Below, in pieces: positions 34,721 through 43,594 of a DNA stretch of 64,000 bases. A program made the position numbers and the translations under genes. Where the stretch lies: the NCBI RefSeq assembly GCF_016219575.1, contig NZ_JACRMG010000019.1, positions 1 to 64,000 on the forward strand. Direction: 5' to 3'. Under the pieces are notes generated by a model that did no database searches, was not told the DNA's origin, and saw only the letters and a program-made list of their open reading frames with translations. Within the stretch, counting starts at the first letter, position 1. Each line of letters opens with the position of its first letter. This DNA comes from Bradyrhizobium sp. (lineage in GTDB: Bacteria; Pseudomonadota; Alphaproteobacteria; Rhizobiales; Xanthobacteraceae).

Positions 34721-35911
34721 TCAAATCCCGATCGCAGCGAAGAAGATCGCGAACACGCCGTCCATCACGATCACGAAGAAGATGCCCTTCACCACCGACG
34801 ACGTGGTGTGCTGGCCGAGCGATTCCGCGCTGCCCTGCACGGCGAGCCCCTCGACGCAGGCGACGATGCCGATGACCGCGGCCATGACCGGCGCCTTGAT
34901 GAGGCCGACCACGAAATGATTGATCGAGATGGCGTCGCGCAGGCGCAGCAGGAAGGCTTCGGGATCGACGCCGCCATAGAGCCAGGCGACGAGCCCGCCG
35001 CCATAGAGCGCGGCCATCGCGCCGAGGAAGGCGAGGATCGGCAGCGCCAGCACCAGCGCCAGCATGCGCGGCAGGATCAGCACCTCGATCGGATCGAAGC
35101 CCATGGTGCGCAGCGCGTCGATCTCCTCGCGCATCTTCATCGAGCCGAGCTCGGCAGTGTAGGCGCTGCCCGACCGGCCGGCGACCATGATCGCCACCAG
35201 CAGCACGCCGATCTCGCGCAGCACCAGCACGCCGAGCATGTCGACCACGAAGATATCGGCGCCGAACTGCCGGAAATGGAAAATGCCCTGCTGCGAGATG
35301 ATGCAGCCGATCAGGAAGGTGATCAGCACGATGATCGGCACCGCGCGCCAGCACACCTGCTCCAGATGGTGGATGGTGGAGGTTAGCCTGAAGCTGCGCG
35401 GATGAATGAAGACGTTGCCGGCGGCGGCGAGCACGGCGCCCAGCATGTCGATCAGGTCGACGAAGGTGGCGCCGATCCCGGCCACGCTGCGGCCGACCCC
35501 GTCCAGCATGCCGGAAATGGTCACCGGCTCGCTGTCGGCCGGCGGCACGGCTTTCACGCGGCGCACTTCGTTGACGAGGCTGGAATAGTTCGCCGACAGG
35601 CCCGCGATCTGCGCCTCGACGCCGCCCCTTGTGGTGAGGCTGCGGCGCAGCCGCTCGATCAGCCAGGCGCCGAAGGTGTCGAGCCGGGAGACCTGCGAGA
35701 CGTCGATGAAGATGTTGGGCCGGCTGCCGCCGAGCTTCTCGGCGTCGGTGACGATCTCTTCCAGGATGGCGGCATGGCGGGCGATCCAGGGACCGGCCGC
35801 GCAAAGCGCCAGCCCGTTGCCCCGTGCAATCCGCTCCAGTGTCGGGTCGCCGTTCACGCTGCCATCTCCGGCGCCGCCGCCCCGCGGGTTGCCCGCAGGG
35901 CCAAGCGGCAT
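34721..35911 (-). CDS. mlaE: MlaE-type ABC permease with N-terminal STAS domain
   Basis: 396 residues. About the first 110 form a STAS domain like MlaB (IFIDVSQVSRLDTFGAWLIE, with the Ser/Thr region SRLDT), followed by the six-helix MlaE permease (ISQQGIFHFRQFGADIFVVD, GRSGSAYTAELGSMKMREEI, DALRTMGFDPIEVLILPRM). Fusion of MlaB and MlaE is common in alphaproteobacteria, so no separate mlaB is needed. First gene of the operon. Divergent from the dipeptide epimerase with an 89-base gap. Confidence 0.93.
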   Translation of the reverse strand: MPLGPAGNPRGGGAGDGSVNGDPTLERIARGNGLALCAAGPWIARHAAILEEIVTDAEKLGGSRPNIFIDVSQVSRLDTFGAWLIERLRRSLTTRGGVEAQIAGLSANYSSLVNEVRRVKAVPPADSEPVTISGMLDGVGRSVAGIGATFVDLIDMLGAVLAAAGNVFIHPRSFRLTSTIHHLEQVCWRAVPIIVLITFLIGCIISQQGIFHFRQFGADIFVVDMLGVLVLREIGVLLVAIMVAGRSGSAYTAELGSMKMREEIDALRTMGFDPIEVLILPRMLALVLALPILAFLGAMAALYGGGLVAWLYGGVDPEAFLLRLRDAISINHFVVGLIKAPVMAAVIGIVACVEGLAVQGSAESLGQHTTSSVVKGIFFVIVMDGVFAIFFAAIGI

Positions 35912-36000
35912 GCCGCCCCTCGCCTTGTCGAATCTGTCATGTACCAGCCATTATCGGTTACGGCCAGCCGGCGCACGGTTCAGAATCGTCAGACTTTAAA

Positions 36001-36996
36001 ATGACTTCCAGCCAAACCCCAAATCTGGCCGCGAGAATTGAACGCTGGCCCATCGCCGGCAGTTTCACCATCAGCCGAGGTGCCAAGACCGAGGCGGTGA
36101 CGGTCGTGGCAGAGGTCAGCCGGGGCGGCTTTTCCGGCCGCGGCGAATGCGTCCCCTACCTCCACTACAACGAGACGCCGGAGGCCACGCTGGCCGCGCT
36201 GACGGCGATGCGGGAGCCGCTTGCCCGCGGGCTGGACCGGCGGGGCCTGCCGGCGGCCATGCCGCCGGGCGCCGCCCGCAACGCGCTGGACTGTGCCCTG
36301 ATCGACTTCGAGGCCAAGGCGGCCGGGATGCGGGCCTGGGACCTGCTGGGCCGGCCCGCGCCCGGGGCCTGCACCACCGCCTACACCATCTCGCTCGGCA
36401 CACCGGAGGCGATGGCGGAGGCCGCGGCCAAGGCCGCGCACCGGCCGGTGCTGAAAATCAAGCTCGGCGGCGACGGCGATGGCGCGCGCATCCTGGCCGT
36501 GCGCAGGGCCGCACCGCAATCGGAGCTGATCGTCGATGCCAACGAGGCCTGGCACCACGACGACCTCGCCGCTCATCTGGCTGCCTGCGCTGATGCCGGC
36601 GTAACGCTGGTCGAGCAGCCGCTGCCCGCCGGAAAGGATGAGGCGCTTGCGCGGATCGAGCGGCCGGTCACGGTCTGCGCCGACGAAAGTGCGCACGACC
36701 GCGCCTCGCTCGAGGGGCTGCGCGGGCGTTACGACGCCGTCAACATCAAGCTCGACAAGGCCGGCGGCCTGACGGAGGCGCTGGCGATGGCGGACGCCGC
36801 CCGTGCGATCGGCCTGGAGATCATGGTCGGCTCCATGGTCGGAACGTCGCTGGCGATGGCGCCCGCGATGCTGCTGACGCCGTATGCGCGCATCGTCGAC
36901 CTCGACGGTCCGTTGTTGCTGGCACGCGACCGGCACGACGGCCTGCGCTACGACGGCAGCCTCGTCTATCCGCCGGAGGCCGCGCTGTGGGGCTGA
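36001..36996 (+). CDS. dipeptide epimerase (L-Ala-D/L-Glu epimerase), enolase superfamily
   Basis: 331 residues. Converts dipeptides such as L-Ala-D-Glu from peptidoglycan to the L,L form. Enolase-superfamily active site: the Lys pair in PVLKIKLGG, metal ligands in IVDANEAW, VEQPL and CADES, and the acid-base Lys in NIKLDKAGGLTEAL. The Thr-rich lid near the N-terminus (FTISRGAKTEAVTV) and the C-terminal EIMVGSMVGTS segment are specific to this group. ATG 36001. The last 31 bases overlap the convergent MFS gene. Confidence 0.9.
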   Translation: MTSSQTPNLAARIERWPIAGSFTISRGAKTEAVTVVAEVSRGGFSGRGECVPYLHYNETPEATLAALTAMREPLARGLDRRGLPAAMPPGAARNALDCALIDFEAKAAGMRAWDLLGRPAPGACTTAYTISLGTPEAMAEAAAKAAHRPVLKIKLGGDGDGARILAVRRAAPQSELIVDANEAWHHDDLAAHLAACADAGVTLVEQPLPAGKDEALARIERPVTVCADESAHDRASLEGLRGRYDAVNIKLDKAGGLTEALAMADAARAIGLEIMVGSMVGTSLAMAPAMLLTPYARIVDLDGPLLLARDRHDGLRYDGSLVYPPEAALWG

Positions 36997-38165
36997 GACG
37001 CGAGGCGGTGGCGCGACAGCCACATGATCAGCGCGGCGGCAAGCGCCATCGCCGTCATCAGGTAGTAGACGCTTTCGCCGAACTGCGAATAAACCGCGCC
37101 CGAGGCGATCGCCGTCGTGCTGGTGACAATGCCGGCGCAGGCAACCAGATAGCCCTGCCCGCGCGCCATCACATGGCCGGGCACGCGCTGAGCGATCAGG
37201 CCCATGGTGCCGACCTGCGTCAGGCCGAAGCTCAGGCCGTGCGCGAGCTGCACCACGGCGAGGATCGCAATCGGCGGCGATTGCGCCATGATCGCCCAGC
37301 GCAGGGCCGCACTGAGCGCTGCGATCACGATCAGCAGCGCGAACGGCATCCGAAAGCGCGGCGAGAAATAGAACAGCACGATCTCCGCGATCACGCCGAG
37401 CACCCACAAGCCCGCAATGGTCAGTCCGCCATAGCCCGCCTGCTGCCAGGCGATCGACGCGAAAGTGTAGTAGGCGGCGTGGCTGCCCTGCACCAGCGCC
37501 GAGCTCGCGATGATCGCAAGGAAGCCTGCATCGCGCAGCAGCCGGCTGTCGCCATGGACTTCGGCCGCAGGCGCCTTCGGCGCATCGAGCGGCTTGAGGC
37601 CGAGGCTGACCAGCGCGCTCACGACCGCGACCGCGGCGATCACCCAGATCAGGTGTCTGGCCGCGACGACCTCGACGAGCAGCCCGCAGGCGAGCGCGCC
37701 GGCCACGAAGGCCGCCGAGCCCCACAGCCGCAGCGGCCCGTAATTGAGGCCGTAGCGCCGCACTCCGCGCAGCGCGTAGGCATCGGTGAGCGGCGTCATC
37801 GGCGTCCAGACGCAGCAGGTGACGGCATAGATCACGAAGAGGACCGGCGCCTGATGCTGCGTGCCGATCACCAGCAGGCCGATCGCCGTCGCAAAGGCCG
37901 TGACCGTGATGGCCCGGCGTACCGCCTGCCGCCGCTCGGCAAGGCTGGTGACGAAAGGCAGCGCCGTGAAGCGGGAGATCGCCGGCAGCGCGGTGATGAT
38001 ACCGATCCAGGCCGCGTCGATCCCGACCGCCTTCAGCCAGACCGGGAAGAACGGCAGATGCGTTCCCACGAGGCCGAACAGCGAGGCGTAGAACGCCGCC
38101 AGCGCAAGCGCGAATCGCCGCGAATCAGCGTGCCCCGCGATGGGGATTTGTGCTTGGGTGGACAT
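36966..38165 (-). CDS. MFS transporter (HcaT/nucleoside-symporter-like branch)
   Basis: 399 residues with 12 predicted transmembrane helices. The N-terminal segment FYASLFGLVGTHLPFFPVWL is typical of the MFS_1-like/HcaT (3-phenylpropionate) branch. The loop RRYGLNYGPLRLWGSAAFVA also matches. Substrate unknown; proximity to the dipeptide epimerase makes a peptide or muropeptide product conceivable but unproven. Start ATG 38165 (MSTQAQIPIAG) rather than the frame's 38291. The 3' end overlaps the epimerase gene by 31 bases. Confidence 0.85.
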   Translation of the reverse strand: MSTQAQIPIAGHADSRRFALALAAFYASLFGLVGTHLPFFPVWLKAVGIDAAWIGIITALPAISRFTALPFVTSLAERRQAVRRAITVTAFATAIGLLVIGTQHQAPVLFVIYAVTCCVWTPMTPLTDAYALRGVRRYGLNYGPLRLWGSAAFVAGALACGLLVEVVAARHLIWVIAAVAVVSALVSLGLKPLDAPKAPAAEVHGDSRLLRDAGFLAIIASSALVQGSHAAYYTFASIAWQQAGYGGLTIAGLWVLGVIAEIVLFYFSPRFRMPFALLIVIAALSAALRWAIMAQSPPIAILAVVQLAHGLSFGLTQVGTMGLIAQRVPGHVMARGQGYLVACAGIVTSTTAIASGAVYSQFGESVYYLMTAMALAAALIMWLSRHRLASQPHSAASGG

Positions 38166-38244
38166 CAAGTCAGTTGCGATTCGCGTGCGTTCATGTTGTT
38201 CGTTATATGGCAAACCGCGCAGTGATTTGCGCGCCGAGTTTAAC

Positions 38245-39438
38245 ATGGCTGACGAAGCATTTGCCCTCTCACCGATTTCGGCGCGCGCCACGCAGCCGAG
38301 CGAGGAGGATTATGCCGCGATCCATGAAGCCTTCATGGAGACCTCGCGCGGCCGCTGGTTTCTCGGCGAATACGCCAAGCGCAACCGCAACGCCGACACC
38401 CGCCTCGTGCTCGATGCCGTCGCCCGCATCGAGGACAGCCTCGCCGCGCAGAAACAAGCCACCGCGGACGCCGACCTGACCGAAGCGCTGGCGGCGATCC
38501 GCGCGGCCGTCACCGAGGCACAGGCCTCCGCCAGTGCCGGGATCGACGGGCTTGCCCTCGACGAACGCATGGCGCCCATCGCCAGGGGCGTGCGGATCAT
38601 CCGCGAGATCTCGTGGCGCTGGCGCGAAACGGGTGCCGACGGGCGGATCTGCGACATCCTGGATTCCCAGGTCGCCGCCATCGAGAGCAGCACCGGCCAG
38701 ATTTCCGTGGCCGAAGCGCGCGCGGCGATCGACCAGGCCTTTGCGGCCATCGAGGCGCGCATCGGCGAATATTCCCGCGACGAGGCTGCGCCGGTCGAGG
38801 CACGGCGGGATGCCCAGGACGCCAATGCCGGTGACGCCAATGTCGTGCCCTTCCCCGCACCGGCCGAGGAAGCTTCCGAGCCCGAGGCTGCGAGCGCCGC
38901 TGTCGCTGAGACCGTGGCGGAAACGGCTGTCGCTGAAATTGCCGAGGCACCCGTCCCTGAAATTGCCGAAGCCACCGCGGCGGCCATTGTCGAGCCGGTC
39001 GCAGAGGCAACTTCACCCATCGCCGCCGTCGTCGGCGCGATCGAAGCCGTCGATGAAGCCACCGCCGACGCTCATGACGAAGCGGTACTCGATCTGATCG
39101 CGGCCGAAATGTCCGCACCGATGGACGACGAGACCGCAATCGCGGAAACGGCGATGGCGGAGCCGCAGGCCGTGGAGCCCGCCGCCGTTGCGGACGAAGC
39201 CATCGCTGCGAGCGTGGAGCCGGTTGTCGCACCCGCGGTTCAGCCGGAGCCGCCGGCTGCCGTTGCCACTGCAACGGACGCTGTCACGGCATCTACACAA
39301 ATTGGTGAGGCCGACGTCTCGATCGGCTCGGCCGTGATCGCCAGCGGTATTCTCAGCAAGCCGAACCGGCCCGCCAACGATCCCCTCGCGCCAATCCGCC
39401 GCATGAGTCAGGCTGAAAAGATCGCGTTTTTCTCATAA
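38245..39438 (+). CDS. conserved hypothetical protein with acidic Ala/Glu/Val-rich tail
   Basis: 397 residues in two parts. Residues 1-190 are helical and look conserved (AIHEAFMETSRGRWFLGEYA, RIIREISWRWRETGADGRIC). The rest, to about 360, is low complexity, very rich in Ala, Glu, Val and Pro (AETVAETAVAEIAEAPVPEI). A short conserved C-terminus follows: IRRMSQAEKIAFFS. This is the design of a disordered spacer with a C-terminal interaction peptide, as in scaffold proteins. I do not recognise the family. Confidence 0.72.
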   Translation: MADEAFALSPISARATQPSEEDYAAIHEAFMETSRGRWFLGEYAKRNRNADTRLVLDAVARIEDSLAAQKQATADADLTEALAAIRAAVTEAQASASAGIDGLALDERMAPIARGVRIIREISWRWRETGADGRICDILDSQVAAIESSTGQISVAEARAAIDQAFAAIEARIGEYSRDEAAPVEARRDAQDANAGDANVVPFPAPAEEASEPEAASAAVAETVAETAVAEIAEAPVPEIAEATAAAIVEPVAEATSPIAAVVGAIEAVDEATADAHDEAVLDLIAAEMSAPMDDETAIAETAMAEPQAVEPAAVADEAIAASVEPVVAPAVQPEPPAAVATATDAVTASTQIGEADVSIGSAVIASGILSKPNRPANDPLAPIRRMSQAEKIAFFS

Positions 39439-39592
39439 CCGGATTTTCCCGCAATTAACTGTATTTATCGCGTTTATCCGGCGTTCATTTCCGCGCCAGT
39501 TCCTTCGTGATGCAGCTCACGCACTCCGCTTGAACCGGGTCGTAGCGTCACCGCAACCAATCTCGCATCGAGATTCGATTGAGGAGGACGTC

Positions 39593-41419
39593 ATGTCCCG
39601 TTTGAAGTCACTGCTGATGTATGCCGGCCTCCTGGGAAGCCTGTTCGGCTTTTCCGTGACCGGTTCCTTTGCCCAAACCGCTCCCGAAGGCACCTCGGCG
39701 TCATTGCTGCGCGGGCCGGAGCAGCGCGTCGCGCTCGTGATCGGCAACGCGAACTACAAGAACGCGCCGCAGCTTGCCAACCCCGACAACGACGCCACCG
39801 CCATGGCGCAGTTCCTGAACAAGGCCGGCTTCGAGGTCACCTCGGCGATCGACCTGACGCAGAACGACATGATCCGCGTCGTGCAGGATTTCTCGTCCAA
39901 GGTCGCCGCCCGCGGTCCCAACTCGGTGGCCATGGTCTACTACGCCGGCCACGGCGTGCAGCTCGCCGGCGAGAACTACCTCGTCCCGGTCGACGCCAAC
40001 GTCTCCACGCCGAACGACCTGACCAGCAACTCGCTGCGCCTGGTCGACCTGATGGCGACGCTGGATTCGATCCCGAGCCGGCTGCGCATCGTGCTGCTCG
40101 ACGCCTGCCGCAACAATCCGTTCCCGGGCGTCAACGACGCCGGCCGGGGTCTGGCCATCGTCGACGCGCCGAACGGCTCGATCGTCGGTTACTCGACCGC
40201 GCCGGGCACCGAAGCGCTCGACGGTTCCGGCGAGCACAGCCCGTATCTCCAGGCGTTCCTCAATCGTGCGAACGAGCCGAACCTGCCGATCGAGCAGCTG
40301 TTCAAGCGCGTTCGCCTGGACGTGGCCGGCTCGACCGCGGGCAAACAGATCCCGTGGGAAAGCTCGTCGCTGACCTCGGACTTCTACTTCTTCGGCGACA
40401 CCGCCGTGGCGGCGACCCGTGCGCCCGCCCGCGGCCCGGTCGTGGCTGCCGCTTCCAACCTGCCGAGCCGTTCGGTGCAGCAGGCCTATGATTTCGTGCT
40501 CTCGGAAGGCCAGCCGCACTACTACGAACAGTTCATCGCGATGTATCCGCACGACCCGCTGTGCGACCGCATCCGCTGGCTGCTGCGCAACCTCGTGGTG
40601 GCGCAGGCCTGGCACAAGGCCGTGATCGCCAACTCGCCGTTCGCCTACAAGACGTTTGCCGACAATTTCGGTGACAGCCCGTATGCGAAGGTGGCGCTGA
40701 ACCTGCAGAACGCTCCGAAGGTCGTTCCGCTGATGCAGGCCACGAAGCTGATCGTATCGCCGCAGCTTGCGCCGCAACTGAAGCAGCCGGTCAATTTCGG
40801 CCTGCCGAAGGAAGGCATCAAGATCGGTGACGTCAACGGCCAGAACAACGGCCAGAAGGTCGGCGGTCTCGGCATCAACCTGCCGGGCAACAATGGCAAC
40901 ACCGGCACCAATGGCGGCAAGATCGTGACCCTGCCTGCGCCGGGCGGCAACAACGGTAACGCCGGCAACGGCAATACCGGCGGCGGCAAGATCGTCACGC
41001 TGCCCGTCAACAACGGCGGCAACAGCAACAACGGCCCCGCGAACACCGGCGTCAACGGCGGCAGGATCGGTACGCTGCCGGTGAACAACGGCAACAACGG
41101 CAACAACGGCCCCGCCAACACCGGCATCAATGGCGGCAAGATCGGCACGCTGCCGGTGAACAATGGCGGCCAGACCGGCTCCGGTCAGACCACCAGGGTC
41201 GACGTCAAGACGAGCATGCCCGTCAACCGCGTCACCACCCTGCCGTCGAACCAGCACCCGCAGTTGAACAACGGCCCGGCGATGAAGCTCAACAACAACC
41301 CGTCCATGGGAACCAAGCTGAACCAGGGCAATGCGCAGCCCCGCACGATGACCTTCGGCGCCAACAACGGTGGCTCCCGCATGGCCATGGGCGGCAACCA
41401 GATGCGCCGCGGCTTCTGA
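39593..41419 (+). CDS. secreted caspase-family (C14) protein with Asn/Gly repeat tail
   Basis: 608 residues. Signal peptide (LLMYAGLLGSLFGFSVTGSF, cleavage near AQ), then a caspase p20 domain (45-250) with both catalytic residues intact: His120 in YYAGHGVQLAGENYLVP and Cys172 in IVLLDACRNNPF. After a helical linker, residues 441-535 carry four GG(K/R)I(V/G)TLP units spaced 23-25 residues in Asn/Gly-rich sequence. GAGGAGG precedes ATG 39593. A periplasmic or exported caspase-like protease or pseudo-enzyme; substrate unknown. No obvious partner gene adjoins. Ends at a strong terminator. Confidence 0.88.
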   Translation: MSRLKSLLMYAGLLGSLFGFSVTGSFAQTAPEGTSASLLRGPEQRVALVIGNANYKNAPQLANPDNDATAMAQFLNKAGFEVTSAIDLTQNDMIRVVQDFSSKVAARGPNSVAMVYYAGHGVQLAGENYLVPVDANVSTPNDLTSNSLRLVDLMATLDSIPSRLRIVLLDACRNNPFPGVNDAGRGLAIVDAPNGSIVGYSTAPGTEALDGSGEHSPYLQAFLNRANEPNLPIEQLFKRVRLDVAGSTAGKQIPWESSSLTSDFYFFGDTAVAATRAPARGPVVAAASNLPSRSVQQAYDFVLSEGQPHYYEQFIAMYPHDPLCDRIRWLLRNLVVAQAWHKAVIANSPFAYKTFADNFGDSPYAKVALNLQNAPKVVPLMQATKLIVSPQLAPQLKQPVNFGLPKEGIKIGDVNGQNNGQKVGGLGINLPGNNGNTGTNGGKIVTLPAPGGNNGNAGNGNTGGGKIVTLPVNNGGNSNNGPANTGVNGGRIGTLPVNNGNNGNNGPANTGINGGKIGTLPVNNGGQTGSGQTTRVDVKTSMPVNRVTTLPSNQHPQLNNGPAMKLNNNPSMGTKLNQGNAQPRTMTFGANNGGSRMAMGGNQMRRGF

Positions 41420-41448
41420 TCGAACCGCACTCGCCAATCAACGAGATC

Positions 41449-41485
41449 GGGGCAGAGCAGCGATGCTCTGCCCCGCTCTATTTTT
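41449..41485 (+). terminator. terminator after the caspase gene
   Basis: Ten-bp stem GGGGCAGAGC/GCTCTGCCCC around a 6-base loop; a T run follows at 41481-41485 after six spacer bases. Convergent with the threonine dehydratase gene. Confidence 0.8.
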
Positions 41486-41496
41486 GGGGATCTCGC

Positions 41497-42486
41497 TTAA
41501 GCGACGAGCCTTGCAAACAGGTCGGCATCGACATTGCCGCCGGAGAGAACGATGACGACGTTCTTGCCCCTGGCATCGATGCGGCCGGCGAGCAGCGCGG
41601 CCAGGCCAACGGCACCGCCCGGCTCGACCACGAGCTTCAGCTCGCGATAGGCAAAGGCGACCGCCGCGGCGACTTCCTCGTCCGAGGCCGAAACACCGCG
41701 CGCCAACAGCTTGCTGTTGATGGAGAACGTCAGTTCGCCCGGCATCGCCGCCATCAGCGCATCGCAAATGGTGCGCGCGGCCGCGGGATGCGGCTCGCGA
41801 TGGCCGGCCTTCAGCGACAGCGCGTGGTCGTCATAGCCCTTGGGCTCGGCGACGACGATCTCCGCATCCGGAAAACGCGATTTCACGGCGGTGGCGACGC
41901 CCGCGATCAAGCCGCCGCCGGAGGCCGGCGCGACCACGATGTCGGGAACGAGCCCGCGCGCGGCCATGTCCTCGGCGATCTCGCGGCCGGCGGTGCCCTG
42001 GCCCGCGATAACAAACGGGTCGTCATAGGGGCGCACCAGCGTGGCGCCGCGCTTGCTCGCAATGCCGCCCGCGATCGCCTCGCGGTCTTCCCTGTCGCGG
42101 TCGTACAGCACGACCTCGGCGCCGTAGGATTTCGTGCGCTCGCGCTTGGACAGCGGTGCATCCGCCGGCATCACGATGGTCGCCTGCATGTTGAGGATCT
42201 TCGCCGCCGCCGCCACGCCCTGGGCGTGATTGCCGGAGGAGAACGCCACGACGCCGCCACCGCGATTGGCCTGCGGGATCGAGGCGAGCTTGTTGAAGGC
42301 GCCGCGGAACTTGAAAGAGCCGGTCCGCTGCAGCATCTCCGGCTTCAGGAACACCTTCGTTCCGGCGCGTTCGTCGAGCACGGGGAAGGACAACAGCGGC
42401 GTGCGCACCGCGAATGGCGCGACCACCTTGGCGGCCGCCTCGATATCGGCGGCGCTGACGGGCAGGCTCGGACTTTGTTCGGTCAT
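41497..42486 (-). CDS. threonine/serine dehydratase-type PLP enzyme
   Basis: 329 residues of fold-type II. Deaminates L-threonine or L-serine to the 2-oxo acid; serine racemase is a close alternative. The PLP Lys is 59 in QRTGSFKFRGAFNKL, the substrate loop is FSSGNHAQGVA, and the phosphate cup is PASGGGLIAGVA. There is no ACT regulatory domain, so this is the short catabolic type, not biosynthetic IlvA. Confidence 0.88.
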   Translation of the reverse strand: MTEQSPSLPVSAADIEAAAKVVAPFAVRTPLLSFPVLDERAGTKVFLKPEMLQRTGSFKFRGAFNKLASIPQANRGGGVVAFSSGNHAQGVAAAAKILNMQATIVMPADAPLSKRERTKSYGAEVVLYDRDREDREAIAGGIASKRGATLVRPYDDPFVIAGQGTAGREIAEDMAARGLVPDIVVAPASGGGLIAGVATAVKSRFPDAEIVVAEPKGYDDHALSLKAGHREPHPAAARTICDALMAAMPGELTFSINSKLLARGVSASDEEVAAAVAFAYRELKLVVEPGGAVGLAALLAGRIDARGKNVVIVLSGGNVDADLFARLVA

Positions 42487-42538
42487 GCGCGCAGCTTATC
42501 GCGCCGTCCGCATCGCGGACAAGCCGGATCAGCGGCAA

Positions 42539-43594
42539 TCAGGTCACGAAATGCGGGTCTTCCGTCCCGAATTCGGCCGGCACCGTCTCGGTATCGTCGA
42601 AGCAAACCCGTTGCGCATGCTCGATGAAGACGCGGGCAGAAGCTTCCCAGCTATGCGCGGCGGCAAATTTCACGCAAGCTTCGCGCGGGATGCTCAGCGC
42701 CTCGAGACAGGCCGAGCGCAGGTCGTCGCTGAGCACTCCGACCGCGGCGGAGCCGATGACGTCACGCGGCCCCTTCACTGGAAATGCCGCGATCGGCAAG
42801 CCGCTGGCAAGCGCCTCCAGCAGCACGAGTCCGAAAGTGTCCGTCTTGCTCGGGAACACGAACGCATCGCAGGCCGCATATATCTCGGCGAGTTCCTCGC
42901 CATGGCGCGCGCCGAGGAAAATCGCCTGCGGATACCTGCGCTCCAGTTTCGATCGCGCCGGACCGTCGCCGACGATGACCTTGGTGCCGGGCAGATCGAG
43001 ATCGAGAAATGCTTCGAGATTCTTCTCCACCGCGACGCGGCCGACGCAGAGGAATACCGGCGCCGGCAGGCAGATGTCGATGTCGCGCGGATGGAACAGT
43101 CTTGTATCGACGCCGCGCGACCACAGCACCACATTGCGGAAGCCGAGCGCGCGCAATTCGCTTGCAAGCGCCGGCGTTGCCGCCATCACCGCCTGGCTCG
43201 GCCGGTGGAAGGCGCGCAGCACGCTCCAGACCCATTTCTCGGGAATCGGGGAACGTGCGGAAACATAATCGGGAAAGCGGGTATGGAAGCCCGTCGTGAA
43301 CGGAAGGCCGTGCTTGAGGCAATGGCGGCGGACCATGAAGCCGACCGGGCCTTCGGTCGCGATGTGAATGCTGTCGGGTGCCGCACGCTCGATCAGTTCG
43401 GCAACCCTGGACGGCCGCGGCAATGCCAGCCGCAGGTCGCGATAGGTCGGCAGCGCGAAGGTGCGGAAGGATTCCGGGGTCAGGAAATCGATCGCGACCC
43501 CCAGCCCCTGTGCGGATTCCGCCATCATGGCGAGCGTCCGGACCACCCCGTTGACCTGGGGATGCCACGCATCGGTTGCGACCAGAATCTTCAT
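42539..43594 (-). CDS. family 1 (GT4-type) glycosyltransferase
   Basis: 351 residues, GT-B fold. N-terminal ATDAWHPQVNGVVRTL is typical of the MgtA/mannosyl-glycolipid branch of GT4. The C-terminal donor site has KTDTFGLVLLEALASGLP with the E-x7-E-like pattern. The ATG overlaps the stop of the upstream metallophosphoesterase gene by one base (TGATG), so they are coupled and probably act on the same membrane lipid or glycolipid. Confidence 0.88.
   Translation of the reverse strand: MKILVATDAWHPQVNGVVRTLAMMAESAQGLGVAIDFLTPESFRTFALPTYRDLRLALPRPSRVAELIERAAPDSIHIATEGPVGFMVRRHCLKHGLPFTTGFHTRFPDYVSARSPIPEKWVWSVLRAFHRPSQAVMAATPALASELRALGFRNVVLWSRGVDTRLFHPRDIDICLPAPVFLCVGRVAVEKNLEAFLDLDLPGTKVIVGDGPARSKLERRYPQAIFLGARHGEELAEIYAACDAFVFPSKTDTFGLVLLEALASGLPIAAFPVKGPRDVIGSAAVGVLSDDLRSACLEALSIPREACVKFAAAHSWEASARVFIEHAQRVCFDDTETVPAEFGTEDPHFVT

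Noticed and set aside
33945..35804. A single 619-residue MlaE-MlaF fusion frame
   Set aside because: The N-terminal 360 residues are Arg/His-rich antisense-like sequence; real mlaE is in another frame with permease motifs and mlaF starts at ATG 34718.
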